In this document: positions 35,841 to 44,488 of the stretch, piece after piece | Position numbering within the stretch: the stretch's first letter is position 1 | Layout of the letters: each line of letters opens with the position of its first letter | NCBI RefSeq assembly: GCF_000504285.1 | Contig: NZ_KI632511.1 | Span: 9,775,882 to 9,839,881, forward strand | Origin: Actinospica robiniae DSM 44927 | Lineage (GTDB): Bacteria; Actinomycetota; Actinomycetes; Streptomycetales; Catenulisporaceae | Direction: 5' to 3' | DNA: 64,000 bases | The notes under the pieces: generated by a model | Seen by the model: the letters and a program-made list of their open reading frames with translations, nothing else | Told to the model about the DNA's origin: nothing | Database searches by the model: none | Translations under genes and position numbers: made by a program

Positions 35841-36085
35841 CACCGTGATTCGACCGTCCCGATTCCCGATCCGCGCCAAGGGTCGGTGCTCCGGTCGCGC
35901 GTGATGTGAAATCTCACATCGCCCTGGTGCGCTCCGCCTCGATCCCAGACCTCGCGGGAGAATCCCGCAGCGCCAGCCGCGTTCGATGCGGAAGGATTCT
36001 GCATCGCCCTGGTCCGATCCACCCGGTGCCCACGTACTGCGCAGGATCGGGGGGCCCGGTCGCGCGCCGAGGGGAAATCCTGCAC
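35821..36085. repeat. Array of short palindromes with about 82-base period
   Basis: Short hairpins start at 35821, 35903, 35985 and about 36069. Each has the form G-ATGC-GGAA-spacer-TTCT-GCATC or a diverged version (35903-35920 reads GATGTGA-AATC-TCACATC), and three are followed by CGCCCTGG-like sequence. The 55-60 bases between palindromes are not conserved. No cas genes are near and copies diverge, so this is not a CRISPR array. Confidence 0.6.
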
Positions 36086-36302
36086 CGCTTTCGGCCATAC
36101 CCCCGACGCCATCTGCCCAGCCACCCCGTCCACCACCCTCCCGTCACAAGCCTCGACCCTCGTACTCTTCCATGCTAGATGCCACCACTGACAAAAGCCA
36201 TGAATCCGGCCTTCACCTGATAAGCGAAGATGCTGGAGATTTCCGGGCACTCGGGCGCGTTCCCCGGCGTTGAAGGAGTAGAGAAGGCAAGAGCAGCCCA
36301 GA

Positions 36303-36808
36303 ACGGCGGTGCAGGATTCTTCCGGATCGGGCGCGGCCGGGCCGCGGGGTGGGACTCGGCTCGAGCGCAGCTCGCACCGGACCCTCAGGGGGTGTGTTCT
36401 CTCCTCGGTCGGGCAGGCGAAGCCCGATCAGGGTTCTGCCGGGAGGTCAAGCGGCGCCATGCAGAATCGAGCATTAGCCCAAGTCACCGCCGCTTGACCT
36501 CCCGGCAGGTTCCTGATTGCCTCCGGGGACCGACCGAGGAGAGAGCACACCCCCGGCACCTGACCATCACGAACCCCAGCCCGCCCGCCAACGCCAGCAC
36601 CCACACAGCCCCGGCACTCTCTCCGAGGGAAGGGCCCGCGCCGGAGGCGAGATATTGAAACCCCAGCCCACCCCGCCAACGCAACGGGTGGGCGCGTGGT
36701 CAGACGAACAGGCGACGCGAAGCGACCGCCCCGAGCCACGACGACCACCCCGACCCGACAAGCCACCACGCCCCACGGGCACTCAGCCGATCATCAATTC
36801 GCAGTAAT
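36303..36808 (-). repeat. Right arm of the inverted repeat, and dispersed-repeat copy
   Basis: Reverse-strand counterpart of 35457-35840, extended outwards to 36808 by the part of the repeat that is also found at 32334-32409 and 60595-60846 (TGATGATCGGCTG onward). It is the only copy here with both halves uninterrupted, and so the reference for the unit. No gene is supported in 35390-36825 as a whole. Confidence 0.8.
36388..36555. repeat. Long hairpin (MITE-like), copy 2
   Basis: Same hairpin as 35599-35766 in inverted orientation. The inner arms (36436-36456 with 36488-36508) are identical in sequence to those of copy 1; the loop differs. Confidence 0.7.
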
Positions 36809-36825
36809 ACATCCCGATCGGACCC

Positions 36826-38061
36826 TTACTCCAGGCTGGATCCGCTGACGACCGGCTTGCCCTGGCCGAGGAAGAATACGCCAGGATATCCGGCCGTGTA
36901 GAAACCCTTGCTGACGTTGCTGTGCAGCGTAGAGCCGTTGACTGTCATCGTGCCAGAGCGGTCGTTGCTGACGTAGAACACCGCGCCGCCGCCCTCGTTG
37001 GCCTGGTTGTGCTCGATCACCGAGTCAGTGATCGTCAGGGTGTAGGTGTTGCCGTCGTTGTAGATCGCCCCGCCGCTGCCGCCGCCGGGGGTGCCGCTGC
37101 GGGCCGGGTTGGCGCCCACGCCGATCGCCTCGTTGTACGTCATCACGCAGTCGATCACGTCCCAGGACACGCCGATGCTGCTCAGCGCGCCGCCGTTCGA
37201 GCAGACGCCGCCGAGGCCGGCGGCGCCGCCGAAGGTGCTCTTGACGACGTAGACCGGCAGGTTGTTCCACTGCTCCAGCGCGCGCACGGCGGCGCCGCCG
37301 AGGTCGGGGCCGGTGGAGTCGCAGCGGTTGCGGGTGAACCGGTCGTTGACGATCTTCAGCCTGCCGCCGCTGGCGAACACGGCACCGCCGCCGCCGCCGT
37401 AGGCCGCCTGGCCGGTCGAGTTACCGTCGGTGAAGGTCAGATTCTGCAGCGTCAGCTGCGGGTACTGCTGATTCTGGCAGTGCGAGGTGGTCCAGGTCTG
37501 CGCCTTGTCGCACGTGTTCATGTACAGGATCCGGCGCACGCCGCCGCCGCTGAGGGTGACCTTGCCGCCGCCGTCGAGCACCACGGTCTGGGCGGAGTTC
37601 ACGACCTTCGCGGTGGCCGTCATGGTAATCACGACCGGGGCCGGCCCGCAGGAGAAGGTGATCAGGCCGCCCTTCGCGACGGCGCTGACGACGGCTGCGG
37701 ACGTACAGCTCGCCGCGGTGCCGTCGCCGACGACCCGGGTCGGGTGCGAGGTGTCCACCGGCTCGGCGGCCGACGGGATCGTCGCGTGGCCCTGGGGATT
37801 GCCGGGGCTCGGCAGTACGGCGGCGGTCGACGGCGCGGCGCTCGGCGAGGCGGATGAGGGCGAGGCCGAGGGCGACGGCGACGCGGACGCCGAGGACGCG
37901 GCGGGTGTCGCCGGGGCCGTGGTCACGAGGCCCGCGGGCTTCGTGTCCGCGGCCGGGCCGGCCTGCGCGGCGTTCGAGCCGCAGCCCGAGAGCGAGGCCG
38001 CGGCCAGGGTCAGACCGGCCAGGAGCGCGAGTGCGGCTTTAGAGCGCCGTGGAGGAAGCAC
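36826..38061 (-). CDS. Secreted lipoprotein with right-handed beta-helix
   Basis: About 411 residues. The signal peptide ends in a lipobox (LSGC, Cys near 27), followed by a Ser/Pro/Ala linker to about 90. Then comes a Gly/Asn/Thr-rich region with repeated strands typical of parallel beta-helix proteins (LDGGGKVTLSGGGVRRILYM, LTLQNLTFTDGNSTG, YGGGGGAVFASGG, GSGGAIYNDGNTY). Such folds occur in polysaccharide lyases and polymorphic outer-surface proteins. No catalytic residues could be assigned. GTG 38061 is the start nearest the signal peptide. Confidence 0.8.
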   Translation of the reverse strand: MLPPRRSKAALALLAGLTLAAASLSGCGSNAAQAGPAADTKPAGLVTTAPATPAASSASASPSPSASPSSASPSAAPSTAAVLPSPGNPQGHATIPSAAEPVDTSHPTRVVGDGTAASCTSAAVVSAVAKGGLITFSCGPAPVVITMTATAKVVNSAQTVVLDGGGKVTLSGGGVRRILYMNTCDKAQTWTTSHCQNQQYPQLTLQNLTFTDGNSTGQAAYGGGGGAVFASGGRLKIVNDRFTRNRCDSTGPDLGGAAVRALEQWNNLPVYVVKSTFGGAAGLGGVCSNGGALSSIGVSWDVIDCVMTYNEAIGVGANPARSGTPGGGSGGAIYNDGNTYTLTITDSVIEHNQANEGGGAVFYVSNDRSGTMTVNGSTLHSNVSKGFYTAGYPGVFFLGQGKPVVSGSSLE

Positions 38062-38140
38062 CCGCCGATGGTAGCGCCCTATCAGCTCTCGTCCGGCGGT
38101 ATCTCCGAGAACCGTGGATTGCCGCCGCTGTACACGCGAT

Positions 38141-38656
38141 TCACTCGGTACCCACGGACGTCCGCGTCAGCGCCAGCAGTTGGCGGGTGTGGCCAGGCAG
38201 CTCCATCTCGGCGAAGCCGGCGAGGATGCCGCCGAGGGGCATGGCCTGATCGACCATCAGCTTGCCCTGCGACACCAGCAGCGTGGGCACCTGCGCCGCG
38301 AGCTCGGCTTCGCTCAGCGCCGCGCCATCGGCGAGCGCGCACAATGCCTGGCATTGGAGGCGGATGCGCTCGCGCAATCCGGTGGCGCCGCCCGCGGTCT
38401 CGACGAGGCGGTCCAGCGTCCAGGTGTCCTGCGCGAGCCGGTTGTCGTAGGTGACGTTCGCCCCGCCGATGACCGCGCAGACGGTGCGCACGGTGTCCGC
38501 GCTCAGGATGCTGACATGCGCCAGGATCTGCGCGGCGTCCCATTCGCCGGCCGCGGGGGCCACCCGTTCGTCGTCGGACGCAGCGGCCACCGTCTCCGCC
38601 GCGTCGAGAAACGCCCGGTAAGCGGCGCCCAGGGCGCTCGCCGTGTCGCTGTTCAT
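38141..38656 (-). CDS. DinB-like/maleylpyruvate isomerase N-terminal domain protein
   Basis: About 171 residues; four-helix DinB/MDMPI-like fold suggested by AAGEWDAAQILAHVSILSADTV and a later GFAEMELPGHTRQLLALTR. These proteins often bind a metal through His residues and may act as thiol-dependent S-transferases (mycothiol in actinomycetes). ATG 38656 has GGAGG 6 bases upstream. It lies just downstream of the ArsR-SRPBCC gene on the same strand and is probably in its operon. Confidence 0.72.
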   Translation of the reverse strand: MNSDTASALGAAYRAFLDAAETVAAASDDERVAPAAGEWDAAQILAHVSILSADTVRTVCAVIGGANVTYDNRLAQDTWTLDRLVETAGGATGLRERIRLQCQALCALADGAALSEAELAAQVPTLLVSQGKLMVDQAMPLGGILAGFAEMELPGHTRQLLALTRTSVGTE

Positions 38657-38682
38657 GTTTTCCTCCGGTTCCGGTACGCCGC

Positions 38683-39531
38683 TCAGGCGTGCTCGCTCGG
38701 GCTCATCTCCCACGGCGCCTGCGGCAGCACGTCGCCGGTCTCCAGCAGCGACTTGAGGTTCGCCAGCACGGCCGGCCAGCCCCGCGAGATGCCGCCGAGC
38801 ATCTCCAGGTTCGGCAGCTTCTCGTGCGTCACGGTCAGCCGGACGATGTCCTGGTGCGGCTCCACCTCGAAGGTCACCACGGAGGCCTCCCGGTCGCTGT
38901 CCGGGGAGTCCTCGAACGTGATCACCAGCCGGTGCGGCGGCTCGGCGGCGAGGACCCGGCCGACGACGTCGACTGCGCCCGATCCGTCGGCGCGCCGATG
39001 CTCCCACCTCGATCCCGGCTTCCAGTCCGAGACGTTGGCGTGCCCCCAGAAGCGGGCCGTCAGGTCGGCGTCCGTCAGCGCCCGCCAGACCTGCTCGGCC
39101 GTGGCGCGGATGTAGGTGACGTACACGTAGTCCGGAACCGGGCTGTCGGGACGGGTCCCGGTGGCTTCGGCGGTGGTGGGGTCGGCGGCTTTGGCGGCCA
39201 TGGCGTACTCCTCTGCCTGGGTCTTGACGGCGCTGAGGGCGAGCAGGCGCGGCTTGTCGAAGCCTGAGATCCAGCGCTCTTCGATCTCGTGGATGGGCAC
39301 CGGGTTGAGGTAGTGCAGCCGCTCCCGGCCGCGCCGCACGACGGTGACCAGCCGGGCCCGCACGAGCAGGTCGAGGTGCTGGGTGAGTGACTGCCGGGCC
39401 ATCGTCAGCGCCGCGCACAGCTCGGTGAGGGTCTGCCCGTCGCGCTCCCGCAGACGGTCGAGCATCAGCCGCCGGGTCGGGTCGGCCAGGGCCTTGAAGA
39501 CCAGGTCCAGTTCCTCGTCGTGACCGCTCAC
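38683..39531 (-). CDS. ArsR-type regulator fused to SRPBCC (AHSA1) domain
   Basis: About 282 residues. The N-terminal winged helix (ALADPTRRLMLDRLRERDGQTLTELCAALTMARQSLTQHLDLL) is ArsR-like without the classic metal-binding Cys box. From about residue 130 an AHSA1/START-like domain (VYVTYIRATAEQVWRALTDADLTARFWGHANVSDWKPGSRWE) could bind a hydrophobic ligand. This fusion is common in actinomycetes. GTG 39531 with GGAG upstream lies next to a palindrome. Autoregulation is likely. Confidence 0.85.
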   Translation of the reverse strand: MSGHDEELDLVFKALADPTRRLMLDRLRERDGQTLTELCAALTMARQSLTQHLDLLVRARLVTVVRRGRERLHYLNPVPIHEIEERWISGFDKPRLLALSAVKTQAEEYAMAAKAADPTTAEATGTRPDSPVPDYVYVTYIRATAEQVWRALTDADLTARFWGHANVSDWKPGSRWEHRRADGSGAVDVVGRVLAAEPPHRLVITFEDSPDSDREASVVTFEVEPHQDIVRLTVTHEKLPNLEMLGGISRGWPAVLANLKSLLETGDVLPQAPWEMSPSEHA

Positions 39532-39537
39532 GACTCC

Positions 39538-39563
39538 ATTATGCAGGTATCTGCCTGCATAAT
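39538..39563. promoter_or_regulatory. Putative ArsR operator
   Basis: Perfect 10-bp inverted arms ATTATGCAGG and CCTGCATAAT with a 6-base spacer begin 7 bases before the ArsR-SRPBCC start, covering the expected promoter. Confidence 0.75.
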
Positions 39564-39666
39564 GTCAAGTGCAACGATCACGCCGGCGAGGCGCATCTCT
39601 CCGGCGCGTCCGGGCATCCGCAGTGCTATCGAATCGCCGAGCCGCGGCGAGGAAGGAGATCCTGCG

Positions 39667-39984
39667 ATGTCCATCGGCGCCAACACCTCGGTGATCACGG
39701 CCGGGGCGGTCCTGACTTTCGCCACCCGCTTCCACCTGGACGGCGTGAACATCTCCGCCGTCGGCATGGTGCTGATGCTGGTCGGCCTGGCCGGCCTGAT
39801 CCTGCAGATCACCGCGCTGCGCCGGCAGCGGCAGCTGACGACGGCGCAGGCGGCGGCCCCGAACGCGGTGTTGGTGCGGCCCGGAGTGCGCGACTACTAC
39901 TCGGGCACCACGGCCGACCCGCTGCCGCCGGGCGCGGAGCTGACGGCCGACCAGATCCGCGCGTACTACGAGAGCTACGAGTAG
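39667..39984 (+). CDS. Small membrane protein (DUF6458-like)
   Basis: About 105 residues with two hydrophobic spans (NTSVITAGAVLTFATRF and NISAVGMVLMLVGLAGLILQI) and a hydrophilic tail ending ADQIRAYYESYE. Matches the general form of a widespread actinobacterial two-span protein of unknown function. GGAAGGAG lies about 9 bases before ATG 39667. Confidence 0.7.
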   Translation: MSIGANTSVITAGAVLTFATRFHLDGVNISAVGMVLMLVGLAGLILQITALRRQRQLTTAQAAAPNAVLVRPGVRDYYSGTTADPLPPGAELTADQIRAYYESYE

Positions 39985-39993
39985 AAGAGCCGC

Positions 39994-40830
39994 TCAGGCC
40001 GAGAGCGAGTCGGCGTCGCCGAGCTCGACGACGGTGCCGCACTTCGCGCAGACCAACCGGTTCGAGCCGAACGGGATCGGCGCCATCCCGCACTCCTTCA
40101 GGTGCTTCTCGGTCGCCTCTTTCATGCGCTTGTCCTGACCCTGAGCCGCCTCGGTCTTGGACTTGAGATAGTCGGGCCGCCGCCCCCGTTCCTCCGCCGC
40201 GCCGGCGCTGCCCGGCCGGGCGCCGCCGCGCATCTGCCCGAAGGACTGGGTCGCCGACTGGCCCGACTCCGCCTGCTCGGCCGCCGCAGCGTCCGCCGCC
40301 CCGATTCCCGTCCCGGTCGAGCCGGATCGGCTCAAGCCCAGCTCATCCACCTCGCCCGTCTCGACCGAACCCTGGCCCAGCGCCGTGCCCGACGTCAGGG
40401 GAGCGCCGAAGGACGTGGCCAGGCCGCCGCCGGTACCGCCCGCGGGCAGCAGGCCGCCGGCGCCGAGGGAGAAGCCGCCCGCAACGCCGCCCCCCGGCAG
40501 CGACAGCTCGCCGCCGCTGAGCAGGGTGTTGGCGTGGCCGGCGATCTCCGACTCCAGCTGGTCCGCGCCCGCGGCCTGGGTGCGCAGCCCCTGCGCGGTG
40601 TCGTCGGCGAAGCCCTGCGTCGTCGAGGTCACGTCGGTCACGATCTTCTGCACCGTGCCCTGGGCGATCATCGAGATGGCCCCGCCGATCCCGGTCCCCG
40701 AGCTGCTGAGCGGCGTGCTCGTGCCCGCGGCCAGCGCCGAGCCGTGGTCCGCCTGCGTCGAGCCGTACCCCGCGATCACGTCGGCGGCGGCCCGGTACTC
40801 GTCCGGATCGAGAGTGTAACCCGTGCCCAT
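39994..40830 (-). CDS. WXG100/ESX-like protein with C-terminal zinc ribbon
   Basis: About 278 residues. The N-terminal 110 residues look like a helical ESX/WXG100-type secretion domain (YTLDPDEYRAAADVIAGYG onward). A Gly/Ser/Ala-rich low-complexity region is followed by a charged helix and a CGMAPIPFGSNRLVCAKCG segment whose Cys spacing suggests a zinc ribbon. It lies 53 bases after the WXG100-like gene at 40884 in the same direction. Possibly a type VII secretion substrate; no secretion machinery genes are seen in the window. Confidence 0.6.
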   Translation of the reverse strand: MGTGYTLDPDEYRAAADVIAGYGSTQADHGSALAAGTSTPLSSSGTGIGGAISMIAQGTVQKIVTDVTSTTQGFADDTAQGLRTQAAGADQLESEIAGHANTLLSGGELSLPGGGVAGGFSLGAGGLLPAGGTGGGLATSFGAPLTSGTALGQGSVETGEVDELGLSRSGSTGTGIGAADAAAAEQAESGQSATQSFGQMRGGARPGSAGAAEERGRRPDYLKSKTEAAQGQDKRMKEATEKHLKECGMAPIPFGSNRLVCAKCGTVVELGDADSLSA

Positions 40831-40883
40831 GGCCGGTTTTATCCCTTCTGCGCGCCAGCTGCAGGCGATAGGTGAGTATTGAT

Positions 40884-41498
40884 TCAGGAGGCGGATGACG
40901 CGGTCGTCGAGCTGCCCGAACTCCCCGAACCGAGCCGGACGCCCGGGAAGAGCATGTTCTCCACCGCGCCGGCGATCGTGTTCTCCAGCGGCGTCGCCAC
41001 CGCCTCAAGCAGCTGCCCGATCACCTGCTGGGCCAGCGCGTTCAACTGCCCCTGCACCGTGGTCTGGGTGCCCTGCACGATCGCCGGGATGGCCGCCGTC
41101 GAGGTGCCGCCGGTCACCGCCGCGGCGGCCTGGGCCGCGGCGATCTGGGCGGCCATGGCCGTCAGCGCCGCGATGATCGTGCCCTTGACCGCCACCACGA
41201 CCACCGCCGCCGCGTCCAGCGCGTCGGCGAACGAGTGGCAGCCGCTGACCAGCGGCTTCATGTGGGTGTTCGAGGCGCTCTCCCAGCCGGCGCTCAACGC
41301 GTCGTACGCGTCGCCCTGGCTGGTCGAGGCGAGCGACTTGACCTTGGCGTGCGCCGCGTCGTGGGTGTCCGAGGTGTTCTGGGCGTAGGTCCGCACCTGC
41401 GTCGCCCAGTTGTGCAGCTCGTCCTCGTCGATGTCCGGCCACGGGATGCCCACCAGGTTCAGGCACCAGGTGAGCTGGCTGGGCAATTGGATGCTCAT
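40884..41498 (-). CDS. WXG100/PPE-like helical protein (type VII secretion-like)
   Basis: About 204 residues beginning MSIQLPSQLTWCLNLVGIPWPDIDEDELHNWATQ. The long helical hairpin (residues about 25-90) contains a WES pattern close to the WXG turn, followed by a Gly/Ala/Val-rich hydrophobic segment (AVVVVAVKGTIIAALTAMAA). This is typical of the N-terminal part of actinobacterial polymorphic-toxin and ESX proteins, but no toxin domain follows. ATG 41498 has GAGG upstream. Forms a pair with the gene at 39994. Confidence 0.62.
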   Translation of the reverse strand: MSIQLPSQLTWCLNLVGIPWPDIDEDELHNWATQVRTYAQNTSDTHDAAHAKVKSLASTSQGDAYDALSAGWESASNTHMKPLVSGCHSFADALDAAAVVVVAVKGTIIAALTAMAAQIAAAQAAAAVTGGTSTAAIPAIVQGTQTTVQGQLNALAQQVIGQLLEAVATPLENTIAGAVENMLFPGVRLGSGSSGSSTTASSAS

Positions 41499-41599
41499 GT
41501 GCGCGACCTCCGCGTCTCCTCGCACTCCGGTGTTCCCGCCGGCCGTCGGGGACAAGCGTCGCAGGACACGAATGGGACCGGTCCCGGGGTCGCGGTGGG

Positions 41600-42967
41600 T
41601 CAGAGCGCGCGCCGTCGGCGCTGCACGCCGAGCACGACGAATCCGATGACCAGCCAGATCGCGCCGACGACCTGCGCCGCGCCGGCCGCCTGGGTGATCA
41701 CCGCGATGGTGACGGCCGCGCCGAGCAGCGGCACCACGACGTGGGCGAGCGGGCGGACGCGGTGGTCCCCGCCGCGTCTGCGGACCGCGAAGAAGCCGAC
41801 CACCGCAAGGTGCAGCAGCGTGAAGGCGACCAGGGCGCCGATGTCCACGACGGAGACGAGTCGGTCCAGGCCGTCGTCGCGGCTCGCCGCCCACACCGCG
41901 GCCGCCAGCGTCACCACGGCGGCGCAACTCAGAGCCAGGCGCGGCACGCCCGAGGCGCGGTCCACCTGGGCGAGCACCCGCGGCAGCCGGCGTTCCCGCG
42001 CCATCGCGAACAGCAGCCTTCCGGCCGCCGCCTGCCCGGCCAGCGCCGCGAACGCCGCGCCGATGGCTTTGCTGACCGCGACCAGATCGTGCAGCCACGA
42101 ACCCACCGCCGCGTCGACCGTGGTGTAGAACTCCGCGCCCTGCGCGCCGGGATCCGCTTCCAGTTGCGCCGCCGACTCGGGGGAGAGCAGCGCCGCGAGA
42201 TACGTCTGCAGCGCGAACAGCACACCCGCGACCGCCAGGCAGGTCAGCACGGCGCGCGCCACCTTCGCCGAACCGCCCGTGGTCTCCTCCGCGAACGAGG
42301 CGATGGCATCGAAGCCCAGGTAGGAGAGCACGGCTACGGAGACCGCGCCGAGCACCGCCCCGATCGAGAACCCGCTCTGCCCGGTCAACGGGCTGAGCCA
42401 GCCGTGCCGTGCGCCGTGCAGCACGAGTTCCACCGAGGCCGCGACCACGAACACCGCGAGCACCACGATCTCCATCGCCAGCACCAGGAAGCCCACGAAC
42501 GCGGCGGTGTGCACGCCCATCAGGTTCAGGCCGGTGGTGACCACGACGGCGATCGCCGTCCAGATCCACTGGTGTACGGACGGGACCAGCGAGTTCATCG
42601 CGATCCCGGAGAACAGGTAGGCGACCGCCGGGATCAGCACGTAGTCGAGCATGACCATCCACCCGGCGATGAACCCCGCGCCCTCCCCGAGCCCCACCCG
42701 GGCGTAGGTGAACACCGACCCGGCCTGCGGCGCCACCCGCACCATCTGCGCGTAGGAGAACGCGGTGAACGCCATCGCGATCGTCGCCACCACGTACACC
42801 AGCGCGATCGCGCCGTGCGACCTCGCCTGCAGCGCTCCGAAAACCCCGACCGGCGCCATCGGCGCGATGAACAACAGGCCGTAGACGATGAGGTCGCGGA
42901 AGCCCAGCGTGCGGTGCAGCGCGCCCTCGCCGGACGGGGTGCCGGACGGGGCCGCGGTCGTCGTCAT
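41600..42967 (-). CDS. APC-family amino acid permease
   Basis: About 455 residues with 12 predicted membrane spans. The N-terminal GFRDLIVYGLLFIAPMAPVGVFG and later FSYAQMVRVAPQAGSVFTYARVGLG and SYLGFDAIASFAEETTGG are conserved APC features. Substrate (amino acid or polyamine) unknown. The ATG is at 42967. It diverges from the SnoaL-like gene at 43143. Confidence 0.88.
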   Translation of the reverse strand: MTTTAAPSGTPSGEGALHRTLGFRDLIVYGLLFIAPMAPVGVFGALQARSHGAIALVYVVATIAMAFTAFSYAQMVRVAPQAGSVFTYARVGLGEGAGFIAGWMVMLDYVLIPAVAYLFSGIAMNSLVPSVHQWIWTAIAVVVTTGLNLMGVHTAAFVGFLVLAMEIVVLAVFVVAASVELVLHGARHGWLSPLTGQSGFSIGAVLGAVSVAVLSYLGFDAIASFAEETTGGSAKVARAVLTCLAVAGVLFALQTYLAALLSPESAAQLEADPGAQGAEFYTTVDAAVGSWLHDLVAVSKAIGAAFAALAGQAAAGRLLFAMARERRLPRVLAQVDRASGVPRLALSCAAVVTLAAAVWAASRDDGLDRLVSVVDIGALVAFTLLHLAVVGFFAVRRRGGDHRVRPLAHVVVPLLGAAVTIAVITQAAGAAQVVGAIWLVIGFVVLGVQRRRRAL

Positions 42968-43142
42968 TGAGCGCCTTCGAACGGGTGGTCCGGATGGTCG
43001 TCCTGCCTACCAGCATCGCCCGGGGCGCTCCGGATCACGCGTTGCGCCCGGCGAATGGATGACGCGGCCGCCGCCGCACGCCGCGCTACCCTGTGACCCG
43101 GGCCGGGAGGCGGCACCGACCGAGGCGATGATCAGGAGTCCG

Positions 43143-43535
43143 ATGCACCCGTTCCGCAAGGCCGTCGAAGCACGCGACACCGCGGCGATCGAGGCGATGC
43201 TCGCCGAGAACGTGGTGTTCACCAGCCCGGTCGCGTTCAAGCCGTACCCCGGCAAGGCGGTCACGGCGGCGATCCTGCGCGCCGTGCTGCGCGTGTTCGA
43301 GGACTTCCGCTACGTCCGCGAGATCGAGGGCGCCGACGGCCGCGACCACGCGCTCGTCTTCACGGCCACCGTCGACGGCCTCCAGATCAACGGCTGCGAC
43401 TTCCTGCACTTCGACGAGGACGGCTTGATCGACGACTTCATGGTCATGGTCCGGCCGCTCTCCGGTGCGCAGGCGCTCGCACAGGCCATGGGCGCCGAGT
43501 TCGAGCGCATCACGGCAGAGGCGCTCGGGCGCTAA
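43143..43535 (+). CDS. SnoaL/NTF2-like protein
   Basis: About 130 residues with the NTF2-like cone fold pattern: FRKAVEARDTAAIEAMLAENVVFTSPVAF, a middle ALVFTATVDGLQINGCDFLHF, and DGLIDDFMVMVRPLSG. Function (binding, isomerase or hydrolase) cannot be told. ATG 43143 has AGGAG 4 bases upstream; ATG 43128 is an alternative. Confidence 0.75.
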   Translation: MHPFRKAVEARDTAAIEAMLAENVVFTSPVAFKPYPGKAVTAAILRAVLRVFEDFRYVREIEGADGRDHALVFTATVDGLQINGCDFLHFDEDGLIDDFMVMVRPLSGAQALAQAMGAEFERITAEALGR

Positions 43536-43546
43536 GGTAGGTGATC

Positions 43547-44449
43547 ATGACCGAGCCCGCCGAGCCCGCCGAGCCCGACCGCGACCTGCCGTCCGGGGAC
43601 GACTACCCCGCCATGGTCGGGCCGGGTGCCGAGATCCGGCGCGCCGGTGCCGGCGCGGCCCGCGCCGTGGCCGACCTCGGCGCCGTCCTCGCGCAGGTCG
43701 AGCGCGGCAAACTCAAGTGCAGTGCCACCTCGCAGCGGCCGAGCGAGATCACCACCCGGATGATCGGGCGCGCGCTGGCCGGCGGGGACTACTACCCGGA
43801 CGAGGACATCGCGTCCTTCGCGTGGCCGCTGCTGCTGCTGGCCGGCGGGCTGGCGCGGCTCGAGGGGCCGTGGATGCGCACCACCGCACGCGGCCGCACG
43901 GTGCTCGAGGAGCCGCGGGCCGAGCATCTCCAGGGCCTGTGGGAGCGCTGGCTGCTCAAGGCGCCGATCGACGAGTTGATGCGGGTGGACGCGATCCGCG
44001 GCCAGCGCAAGCCGGGCGTGCTGAGCGCACCGACCAAGCGCCGGGCGGCCGCGGCAGCCGGGCTCGCGCGGCTGCCGGTCGGCGAGTGGGTGGCCGTGGA
44101 CCGGCTCTTCGACCTGGCGCGGACGCTCGAGCCGCCGCTGGCGGTGCCGAGGACGCCGAAGGCGGTGTGGGACCTGTACGTCGAGGACGCGGAGCGCGGC
44201 AGCCTCGGCTACGCCCCCGAGGATCTCGGCGAGGCCGGGGCGTGGGACGTGCTCGAAGGCAGATATCTGCTCTGCGTGGCGTTCGAGTACGCTGCGACGC
44301 TCGGCCTGCTCGACGTCGCGTACCGCGGCCCGGAGGACGCGCGCGAGGACTTCCGCGGCCTGTGGGGCACCGCGGACTACCGCTACCTCTCGCGTTACGA
44401 CGGCCTGCTCGCCGTACGCCGCAACGGTTCCGGCGACGCAGACTACTGA
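43547..44449 (+). CDS. Conserved-looking hypothetical protein
   Basis: About 300 residues, no signal peptide or membrane span. Acidic Pro-rich N-terminus (EPAEPAEPDRDLPSGDDYP), a helical middle (RMIGRALAGGDYYPDEDIASFAWPLLLLAGGLARLEG) and a C-terminus with YLLCVAFEYAATLGLLDVAYRG followed by DYRYLSRYDGLLAVRRN. The last part resembles winged-helix/helicase-associated hypothetical proteins of actinomycetes, but I do not recognise a named family. Start 43547 (ATG) or 43541 (GTG). Confidence 0.65.
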   Translation: MTEPAEPAEPDRDLPSGDDYPAMVGPGAEIRRAGAGAARAVADLGAVLAQVERGKLKCSATSQRPSEITTRMIGRALAGGDYYPDEDIASFAWPLLLLAGGLARLEGPWMRTTARGRTVLEEPRAEHLQGLWERWLLKAPIDELMRVDAIRGQRKPGVLSAPTKRRAAAAAGLARLPVGEWVAVDRLFDLARTLEPPLAVPRTPKAVWDLYVEDAERGSLGYAPEDLGEAGAWDVLEGRYLLCVAFEYAATLGLLDVAYRGPEDAREDFRGLWGTADYRYLSRYDGLLAVRRNGSGDADY

Positions 44450-44488
44450 TTCATAACGGTCCTCGTATCCTGATTCTGCGGGCCGCGC

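Noticed and set aside
35821..36085. Possible CRISPR array
   Set aside because: Only about four diverged palindromic units, spacers too long (55-60 bases) and no cas genes in the window.
35410..36807. Several short frames in the repeat region (for example 35410-35670 and 36230-36658)
   Set aside because: The frames are not preserved between repeat copies, and the sequence is explained by hairpins and inverted repeats.
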